Assembly: GCA_039105265.1 (NCBI GenBank)
Contig: JAPFFF010000052.1
Span: forward strand, 930,001 to 994,000
Reading direction: 5' to 3'
Source: Tritrichomonas musculus
Taxonomy: Eukaryota > Parabasalia > Tritrichomonadida > Tritrichomonadidae
DNA: 64,000 nucleotides
The notes below the pieces were generated by a model, which saw only the letters and a program-made list of their open reading frames with translations, ran no database searches and was not told the origin of the DNA. The translations under genes and the position numbers were made by a program. This document shows positions 16,723-25,200 of the stretch, piece by piece; the stretch's first letter is position 1; every line of letters begins with the position of its first letter.

Positions 16723-18165
16723 ATGTCATACAACTACAGCTCAGACAGCGATGTTAGTCTATTTGACTCGATCGAGCAATCGGGTCAACAAGCTCCACCA
16801 TCAGATCCGCCATCAGCTCCACCCACAGAAGTTTGGCTCAAGAACATGACCCCAGAACAACTCGAATCCATGCGACAGTTCATCATGAAGCAGCAAGAAG
16901 AAGCAGCAGCTAGATTAAAGAAGAAGCAGCAAGAAGAAGAAGCAGCTAGATTGAAGAAGAAGCAAGAAGAAGAAGAAGCAGCTAGATTGAAGAAGAAGCA
17001 AGAAGAAGAAGAAGCAGCTCGATTGAAGAAGCAACAAGAAGAAGAAGCAGCTAGATTGAAGAAGCAGCAAGAAGAAGAAGCAAGAAGGAAGAAGAAGCAA
17101 GAAGAAGAAGCATTAGCAAGATTGAAGCAAGAAGACGATGCAAGAAGGAAGAATCCATATGTTCCAATTTCAAATAAAGTCTTTCCACCACCTCGCTCAT
17201 ATAATATAATACAAGTTCCTCCACCTCCTCCACCTCCATCTAATCAACAAATACCGCCACCTCCAAGTGTTCTTGCTAGACCATCTTCATTTGCCGAGAA
17301 ACAAAAATTCGGTTCCAATCCAAAAGAAGAAACAAAGATAGAAGGAGAAGAAGAAGAAGTTGATCATGAACAAGAACAAGAACCAGTTCACAGAGAACCA
17401 TATAAGCCACCGAAAAGTGTTCATGATATGAAATCCAATAGTGATTATAAGGAGGATAATGTTAGGCCATTCGACTTTCGAGATGAAATGGAACGAATAA
17501 TAGAAGAAAATGAAAACTTGAAAGATCGATTAACGAAGTTGGAGGAGCGAATGACTGCGGTAGAATATAACATTCAAGACATAAATCACAATGCTGAAGA
17601 ACTCAGGAAAGACATTGATGATAACGACGAATACGCACTCGAGCTGATGAAATTGGAACTTGCTCCAAAAAAGGTGGCGAAGTACATTAACAAAATTCAC
17701 GATCTAAAGAATGACGTGTCAAATCTCAAAAATGCTCAACAAGCTGGTCCTCCAACAGATGATGCATTTGCTGAAAAGTTGGCAAGATCGAGATTGATGA
17801 TGGTAGAAGTTGATTATCTTCGAAACATGTTGGACGCTATTGAATCATATGACAAGAAAAAAGCACCAGAGCTGATAAACGTGTTCAAGTCCTATGGATG
17901 GAAGTTGTCCAATTGCATTTATCATCTTCGACCATACTTATCACCAGAAGAGAAAGAGAAGTTGGACAAAGCATGCAGCTTCGAGAGAAAAGGAAAGAAG
18001 CAATCACCGAAGCAAGTGCTGAATGCCATTAAGCAATTTGGTGAATCAATGGAGAAGAACGAAATTGAACGGAACTCTGACTCGAAGTCGAAAGGACATG
18101 AGTTCCAATATCATTTTCCATATCTCGAAGATAATGTCGTTGATGATGATGATTACCCCCAATAA
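16723..18165 (+). CDS. Coiled-coil/proline-rich protein (Polinton)
   Basis: 480 residues. A Pro-rich start, an uninterrupted charged helix of repeated KKQEEEEAARLK units (about 55-140), a Pro-rich linker, a second coiled coil (about 255-350) and a helical C terminus. The charged helix is encoded by degenerate 39-42-bp repeats. The start follows TCATTTTTATACTTGTATG, an Inr-like TCATTT about 15 bases before the ATG. No family recognised. It lies directly upstream of PolB and may be a structural or replication-associated scaffold. Confidence 0.65.
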   Translation: MSYNYSSDSDVSLFDSIEQSGQQAPPSDPPSAPPTEVWLKNMTPEQLESMRQFIMKQQEEAAARLKKKQQEEEAARLKKKQEEEEAARLKKKQEEEEAARLKKQQEEEAARLKKQQEEEARRKKKQEEEALARLKQEDDARRKNPYVPISNKVFPPPRSYNIIQVPPPPPPPSNQQIPPPPSVLARPSSFAEKQKFGSNPKEETKIEGEEEEVDHEQEQEPVHREPYKPPKSVHDMKSNSDYKEDNVRPFDFRDEMERIIEENENLKDRLTKLEERMTAVEYNIQDINHNAEELRKDIDDNDEYALELMKLELAPKKVAKYINKIHDLKNDVSNLKNAQQAGPPTDDAFAEKLARSRLMMVEVDYLRNMLDAIESYDKKKAPELINVFKSYGWKLSNCIYHLRPYLSPEEKEKLDKACSFERKGKKQSPKQVLNAIKQFGESMEKNEIERNSDSKSKGHEFQYHFPYLEDNVVDDDDYPQ

Positions 18166-18238
18166 GATAGGTCATAACTAAAAAATAATTTTTTTAACTT
18201 TTTCTTTGTTTTTATTTTTATCGTTTCACTTTTATTTT

Positions 18239-21200
18239 ATGTTAAACATGAACAAGGACATTGAAGACAATTTTTTAGATGCTATTGGAGATGTCTATGC
18301 TGATACAAAATCACAGTTTCGTCGTGAATATAATCGACGTGCAAAACAATACCAAAAGAAAGACAAATTTAAAGAAGAAATGAGGAAGCTCATGATTCCT
18401 GCAGGACAAGGTATTGGTTTTGCTACAGACATCAATCAAGATGAAGATAAGAGGTACGCATTTACGGAAGCACTACGACAGATACATAAAAAGAAAAATG
18501 TTGGAAGACCTATTGTTAAAGCAATTGCACTTGATGGAACTTATAAGTACTTCACACTCAGTGATAAGCACAACATCGAAAGTACATTAGGTCATATAAC
18601 AGGAGAACTTGATTTAAGTGAAGACCAGTCAGACACTAATCCATATATCTCAAACATGTTCATTCCAGTTCGATATGAGGTACAATTTATTGACATGAAC
18701 AAAACAAATGATGGTGTTCATTTTAGAACCAAGATGCAAGATATGGATACTCATGAAATCTATGATGATGAAGTTGAAATTGATGAAGACTATCGAAATA
18801 CACCAGAAGGTAGTTTTTTCCCATACATCAATCTATCACCTATAGACTTATCTACATACCAAATCTTTCATGAGGTAAGGAAAGAGAACTACAGAGATAA
18901 TTGTTTTGTATATGCTTGTATACAATCCGGTGTGTTCACTGATGATGAAATAGATGACTTACGATTTTTTGTTCAAACAAGAACCATACCCAATAACAAG
19001 ATAGAAGAAGTAGCTAAAAAGTTCAAGTGCAATTTTAGTATCATTAGAGTTGTTGAACAACCTGATAAATACAAGTATGAAACAAGAATCAACACCAGAA
19101 AGAAAAAATGGTCTGTTGATTTTAAAAGAGAAGTTAAACTGATATTGTTCAAAGACCATTATATGCTCAATAAGAACATACCTTGTACATTATTCTATCT
19201 TCAACACTATGAAGAACTTGATAGAACATTTGCATATATGCCTTTTGAAAAAAGATGTATGATATATAAATTACATAGTAACAGAAAGACTGTCAAAGAA
19301 TATAATTCTGAAGGAATCAAACCAATAACCTTTTTCCAAAAGATGTTTGAGTTACATCTATTTGAAGAAATCAAAGCATGCGAAATGGATATTATCAACA
19401 CAACTGAATATGAGCATGTTAATGACTATGTAAGTCTCGAATATAATGCAGAACAATGTACAAGAATCATTGAGAATAATAAAAAGAAACAAAATACATG
19501 GTCAAGGATTTATTATAGCGACTTCGAAACAAACTCGACAGTCAGTCCACATATACCATATCTCAATTGTACGATCTTTCGAGATGGAGCCAACATACAT
19601 AAAATATCTATTCAAGGTGAAGATTGTGGACAGAAGCTCTTGAATTATTTATGGAGTGGCTCATTAACATATTTTCACAACCTCAAGTATGATGCATGTT
19701 TTTTCATTAACACACCTGGATGGGATACACAGATAACAGAACGAAGTGGAACTGTGTTGCAAATCATCATGACATTATTCGAAGAAGGTACAAGGAAAGT
19801 CAAAAAGAGATTAACATTCAGGAACTCATATAGTATAATACCTCAAGCATTAAGTAAATTTGCTACAATGTTCAACCTCAATGTTCACAAGGAAGTCATG
19901 GCATATAAGCTATATACACAAGAGAACATTCAAAGAAGAATTGTTGATGCTACTGAGTTCCAACAGCAATACATCGATGAAAATTCAGATAAGTTATCGA
20001 AAGCACAACTTGATGCAAACTGCAAGCAGATTATCGAAAATGCAAAAATTGCAAATTGTTATAATGATGGCAAAATCGACATCATTAAATATGCCATCTT
20101 CTATTGTTTCAAGGACTGTATTGTTTTGATGAAGGGAATGGAAAAATTTAATGAAGACCTGAAAGCAGTCTTTAAAGAAACAAAGACAGATATGTATGGT
20201 GTTCATGATTTTATATCTATAAGTGCTATTGGATACTGCTTTGCCAAGAAATATGGTTGCTTTGATGGATGTTATGAACTATCAGGTAAGTGTCAAGACT
20301 TCATACAACGATGTGTCTCTGGTGGAAGAACAATGACAGCAGGTAATGAAAAGCAATACATCGAAGGAAAGATACAAGACTTTGATGCAGTTAGCTTATA
20401 TCCATCTGCAATGTATGTTATGGATGGTATACCATTAGGAAGACCTAAAGTAATACCACAAGGTACAACACATGAACAACTTATGCAATATGATACATTC
20501 TTTATCGAAGTCAACATCAAGAAACTCGAATGTAAATCAAAAGAGCCATATAAATTTGGACAAGTATTTACAAGGAATGAAGCAGGTAGTAAAATATTCG
20601 GCAATTTCCTTGTTGACCATTATTATATCGATAAAGTAGGTCTCATGGACTTGTTCGAATTTTATGATGTTGAATATGAGTTAATACGTGGCTATTACTT
20701 TGATGAAGGATTTAACAAGAAAATCAATGAGTTCATTGAGAAGCTCTTTAATCTCAGGGCAAGTTATAAAAAGCAAAAGAACCCTCTTGAACAAACAATA
20801 AAGCTCCTCCTCAACTCCATATATGGCAAGTCAATATTGAAAGCAACAAAGACTGAAACCAAGACAGTACCAAAAAGCCAACTATACAAGTACCTCTGGA
20901 GGAACTACAACTTTATCAAGGAGGTTGTTGAAGATGCTAATATTGATAAGTGCTATGTCAAGAAGTTGAAACCAATTAATGACCATTTCAACCTACCTCA
21001 ATTTGGTGCAAGCGTTCTCTCTTGGAGTAAGCACTTAATGAACAGGGTTATGGCTACAGCTGAGCAAGCAGGTATACCTATCTTTTATCAAGATACTGAT
21101 AGTATGCATGTACTTGAAAAAGATGTACCAAGGATAGCTGACTTATTCCAGTTCAAGTATCATCAACCTCTTATTGGAAAAAATATGTGTCAGTTTCATA

Positions 21201-21523
21201 ATGACTTTGATGAGTTCGAAGGTAGTCAAGGAGAAATACACTCAAGAAAACTCATTGCACTTGGTAAAAAGAGCTACCTCGATATCTTGGTTGATGAACA
21301 AGGAAATGAAGGATATCATATTAGACTCAAAGGAATTCCAAAACAAGTTATTCTCAACAAGTGCAAAAGGATGGGTATCTCAGTTGAAGAGCTTTTTGAA
21401 AGAATGCATGAAGGAGAAAGTATGACATTTGATTTGTTGGATGGTTCGAATGCATTCAGGAAGTCAAAGACATTTCAACAAACCAACTTACCCAAATTTG
21501 CACGTACTCTTAGGTTTACGTAG
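18239..21523 (+). CDS. Protein-primed DNA polymerase B (Polinton POLB)
   Basis: 1094 residues from the ATG at 18239, which follows TCACTTTTATTTT, a good Inr. The 3'-5' exonuclease begins with YSDFETN (D428, E430). Polymerase motif A is DAVSLYPS (D716), motif B is LLLNSIYGK (N859-K864) and motif C is YQDTDSM (D952, D954). Insertions between the motifs are those of protein-primed family B enzymes, which replicate linear DNA from terminal proteins and fit the inverted repeats. The N-terminal part has an OTU-like stretch: DNCFVYAC (C222) and, 85 residues on, KDHYML (H307). Confidence 0.95.
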   Translation: MLNMNKDIEDNFLDAIGDVYADTKSQFRREYNRRAKQYQKKDKFKEEMRKLMIPAGQGIGFATDINQDEDKRYAFTEALRQIHKKKNVGRPIVKAIALDGTYKYFTLSDKHNIESTLGHITGELDLSEDQSDTNPYISNMFIPVRYEVQFIDMNKTNDGVHFRTKMQDMDTHEIYDDEVEIDEDYRNTPEGSFFPYINLSPIDLSTYQIFHEVRKENYRDNCFVYACIQSGVFTDDEIDDLRFFVQTRTIPNNKIEEVAKKFKCNFSIIRVVEQPDKYKYETRINTRKKKWSVDFKREVKLILFKDHYMLNKNIPCTLFYLQHYEELDRTFAYMPFEKRCMIYKLHSNRKTVKEYNSEGIKPITFFQKMFELHLFEEIKACEMDIINTTEYEHVNDYVSLEYNAEQCTRIIENNKKKQNTWSRIYYSDFETNSTVSPHIPYLNCTIFRDGANIHKISIQGEDCGQKLLNYLWSGSLTYFHNLKYDACFFINTPGWDTQITERSGTVLQIIMTLFEEGTRKVKKRLTFRNSYSIIPQALSKFATMFNLNVHKEVMAYKLYTQENIQRRIVDATEFQQQYIDENSDKLSKAQLDANCKQIIENAKIANCYNDGKIDIIKYAIFYCFKDCIVLMKGMEKFNEDLKAVFKETKTDMYGVHDFISISAIGYCFAKKYGCFDGCYELSGKCQDFIQRCVSGGRTMTAGNEKQYIEGKIQDFDAVSLYPSAMYVMDGIPLGRPKVIPQGTTHEQLMQYDTFFIEVNIKKLECKSKEPYKFGQVFTRNEAGSKIFGNFLVDHYYIDKVGLMDLFEFYDVEYELIRGYYFDEGFNKKINEFIEKLFNLRASYKKQKNPLEQTIKLLLNSIYGKSILKATKTETKTVPKSQLYKYLWRNYNFIKEVVEDANIDKCYVKKLKPINDHFNLPQFGASVLSWSKHLMNRVMATAEQAGIPIFYQDTDSMHVLEKDVPRIADLFQFKYHQPLIGKNMCQFHNDFDEFEGSQGEIHSRKLIALGKKSYLDILVDEQGNEGYHIRLKGIPKQVILNKCKRMGISVEELFERMHEGESMTFDLLDGSNAFRKSKTFQQTNLPKFARTLRFT

Positions 21524-22253
21524 TTAAAACATCATTGACATCAGTCGAGTTAGATGGTTTAATTTTGATAGTTATGAACAAAGGACTTTTTAACAATATT
21601 GGCTGATATTGAAAATCTACTAAACTTAATTCTAAAAACTTTAATGAATCTGTATATGTTTTTATTTTTAATGGTTTACTTTCAGTTTCGAAATCATATA
21701 TAAGTGGTTTATTATCTAAAGTGAATGTATTGATACTACCAATGACAGAAGGTGTATATTGTTGTTCACCTATATTCGAGTATATGGCATTACCTTGTAG
21801 TGATACTAGATACAACTTAGTATGATTTAATATTGGGATGTCTTTAATATTATATGTTGCATTTGATGGTAACACAATAGGCAATGAAGTATTATATAAA
21901 CCAGTTAATAGCGCAGCCCTATGGGAAATAGAGGTTATCGTTAACGGTGTTTGTGTCTTTATTGTAAATGTACGAGTAGTATCATTATATTTAAAAGATA
22001 CCTCCGCAAGTGGATTTAAAACTGCTTCTATTTGCTTGATGGTATAATTATATCTATCTTCGAATTTAAGCTTGAATGGAATACTGTTATATGTAAACTC
22101 TATATAATCATCTTTCGTACTCAACATAATATTACTTATTGTATTAATTGAAGATACAAAATATTTAATATATTTACACTTCCATGGTATATCCAAATTG
22201 ATAGATACCTTATTATATTCATCAGCATTTGTACTCTGTACTGATACTAACAT
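21516..22253 (-). CDS. Beta-rich candidate virion protein (Polinton)
   Basis: 245 residues from the ATG at 22253; an ATG four codons upstream (22265) is also possible. It is rich in beta-strands throughout (FTIKTQTPLTITSIS, LYLVSLQGNAIYSN, FLELSLVDFQYQPI, LFITIKIKP). The order of these segments recalls single jelly-roll or penton-like proteins of Polinton relatives, so it is a rival to the 333-residue protein for the penton role. Its 3' end overlaps the PolB end by 8 bp (convergent). Its start region is shared with the divergent giant gene through a near-perfect palindrome at 22251-22271. Confidence 0.6.
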   Translation of the reverse strand: MLVSVQSTNADEYNKVSINLDIPWKCKYIKYFVSSINTISNIMLSTKDDYIEFTYNSIPFKLKFEDRYNYTIKQIEAVLNPLAEVSFKYNDTTRTFTIKTQTPLTITSISHRAALLTGLYNTSLPIVLPSNATYNIKDIPILNHTKLYLVSLQGNAIYSNIGEQQYTPSVIGSINTFTLDNKPLIYDFETESKPLKIKTYTDSLKFLELSLVDFQYQPILLKSPLFITIKIKPSNSTDVNDVLTT

Positions 22254-22271
22254 TTTATAATTCATAAAATG
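22251..22271. promoter_or_regulatory. Palindromic start region shared by two divergent genes
   Basis: The 21 bases reading CATTTTAT-AATTC-ATAAAATG form a near-perfect palindrome. Each half ends in the ATG of one gene (22253 minus, 22269 plus). Both arms match the T-rich/TAAAATG pattern seen before other genes of the capsid set. Any promoter for either gene must lie within this palindrome or inside the other coding sequence. Confidence 0.6.
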
Positions 22272-25200
22272 TCAATTAAACTTTATTCTTTGCAATCAAG
22301 TGAGGCTGAAAAGCTCAAAGACAAAAATATAGAGATAAGTGTTAATGATGAAGGTAATATTGATATTATAAGAAATGAGGACCCAGATGATTACCCTACT
22401 TTTAGTTGTTTATATAACAAAGCAGAAGTAGATGAAAGAGTAGTTGGTAATCATATCGAAAATGGAGGAAAGCTTGATGGTTTCGGCAATGTACCTATTA
22501 CAAATAAATTTGCCAATTATTTAAAATACGTATTTAAAGGACCTGAACAGACACCCCAATTAGAAGACTCACTACCTGAAAAAGCAGAGTCACATAAGGA
22601 GTTGATAAAAGATGAACTTTGTGTTAATACATTTAATGAATTTATTGAAGAAGAATCGAAAACATGTGAGGCTATTCATGAGATGTATACCGAATTGATG
22701 TGTGCAGCAGATGGATATGAACAAATTGCATTTGATGAACAAACAGGGCAAAGCAAAGCTGTTCATTATCTTCAATATCCAAAGTCTATACCAACTCCTA
22801 CTCCAGATGGTGTTTATTATAAGACATATCATAATTTGGCTGATATGATGATAAGCATGATAGAGAATGATAAGACCACCCAAATTACAAAAAGAATCTT
22901 ATATGAAACCTTCAATGAAAAGACATGGGAAAAATTTATTTCAGGAATAATTCAATATCATTATTCACTTCAAGAACAATCGCTGAAAAAAGTTGGATAT
23001 AAATATAAAGGTTGTACAGACCTTATTGAAGCAGACCAAATAGTTGAAGTTAAAAGTCCTCGTGAGTTTTTTGAGACATATACCCAAAATCTAAAAGATA
23101 ATAATAAAAATAAAGACCAATATGCAAAAGCTATGTTAGGTCTTTATTTGTATAATGTAATATTACATTCAGGTATTACATACTATTATACACATCGAAA
23201 TGCTAATGGAATGAAAGTGGATGTTGTACCACCTGGTGGACAAGACTATTTAAATATAACGTTAGGACAATGTTTAAATTTAGTATTCGAGATTATTAAA
23301 GATATAGTGAATTCACATAATGCTTTATTTGATTATGTTGTAACAATCAAGTCTTGTAATTGCAAACACGATAATCAAGGAGGTAACCAAGGAGGTAATG
23401 AAGGTAATGGTGAAGAAGAGGATGATAATCAAGGAGGTAATGAAGGTGGTGATAATGAAGGCGGTGATAATGATTCAAACCTAATTCAATATATGAATGT
23501 AGGTCTACAAGCTGTAAATCAATTATCAGGTTATTTATTACATAATATTGCGAACCTAGGAAATAATGTTGCATCTCTCAGGTTCCAAAATGAAGTAGAG
23601 TCATTTACACAAGAGATGTTTGATTATGAGATATATGATAATGGTTTAGATGAGATGAATAGACAATACCAGTCAATAGGAATACAAACAGAACAACCAA
23701 CACGTCAACGAGAATCCTTATTTAATGATTCATATGTTTGGTGTACAGTATTTCGCATGTGGACGAGTTTTGCAGTTTATAATATACCAAATCAATTTGG
23801 ATGGAGGACTAATTCTGCATTTGGAGCTCCTTGGAATTTTGTCTGGGATGTTGGACATAGGGAATGGATAGCAATAGCGCCACATGAAGAAGATGTACCA
23901 GCTGGATGGAGAATTAACCCAAAGGGAAATGAAATAGCACAAACAATAGTACAACATAATATTCATTGGGAAGGAGAAATGATTTATAATCCTGATAGAG
24001 GACAATGGGAATATTATCCACCAGAAGAAAGTATTGTTGTACCAGAACAACCGGGACCTGTTATTAATATTGTTCCTGAACAAAATAGGAATGCAGTGTT
24101 AAGACCAACTTATGTTTGGTCTCTTGAGTCAGGTCGTTGGGTTAATTCAATGACAATAGCTAATATGCCAAGATCACATCCAAATGATAATAATGATTGG
24201 AGGCGAGATGTTAGCTTACAAGCACCTGCCAATTTTGTTTGGGACATAGACCATAGGGAATGGGTAGCCATAAGAAACAATGTTAGTGACATGCTATATG
24301 ACAGAGATTGGAGGACAAATCGAGATATTGGAGATATTGCAGTAAGGCATTATCAAGAACATTTTTTACAAGGAATCGGCGAATTAGTATGGAATGATGA
24401 TTATAATAGTTATGTTTATCAATGTAATGAGATAAGCCCATTATCATTATCATTAGAAGATAAAAGCAATAGCGGAGCAATAGCAATACCAGACCAAATT
24501 ACAAGTACTGAAGCTTGGGATAAAATTTTAGACTGTATGGGTATCCCTGTTATTAATAATCCTAATGAGATAGATGAGAAGAATCCAGTACTTGGTAAAT
24601 ATATTATAAAGGGTGACTTAAAAGTAAATGGGAAAATAATATGTGATTCTATTCCAAGTGGAGGTACAACAACAACTGACTCCAAGTATTTTACCTTGAA
24701 GGAATCAGACCAGTTATATTTATATAGACCATCTAAGACGTATGAAGAATCCAATTATTATTGTATGAGATGGGATATAGATAAAGATTATGACATACCA
24801 CTAAATTTAGTATTTAGATTCAAAGACTATCTATTTGGTCATAACTGGGAATTAACATGGGATGGTAAAAATTGGACAGGAAATAATTGTCAAAACATGT
24901 GTACAGAAAAGATATCATACATGAACACAAATAACGGTGCGCCTGCTTTAACAATCAAACATAACGAAAGAATTGGTAGATGGATAAAAGGAACAATAAA
25001 GGAAGATTTAACAGATGATGATAATTATGCTCATATCTTGAAAGATTATCTTACCAATTGGAGGGTTGTTAAGAAAGATGGAACCATATTAAGTGAAGGA
25101 ATAACTGCAACTTTTGATTCAAGTGGTTCAGGTACTTTTACTCAAGATGGATATAAATATGAACAAGCTAGAATGTATGTTGATGCGCCAAGTGGATTAA

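Noticed and set aside
18206-18238. Start of PolB upstream of 18239
   Set aside because: The upstream part begins at TTG, is Phe-rich from a T-tract, and lies before or within the Inr-like TCACTTTT.
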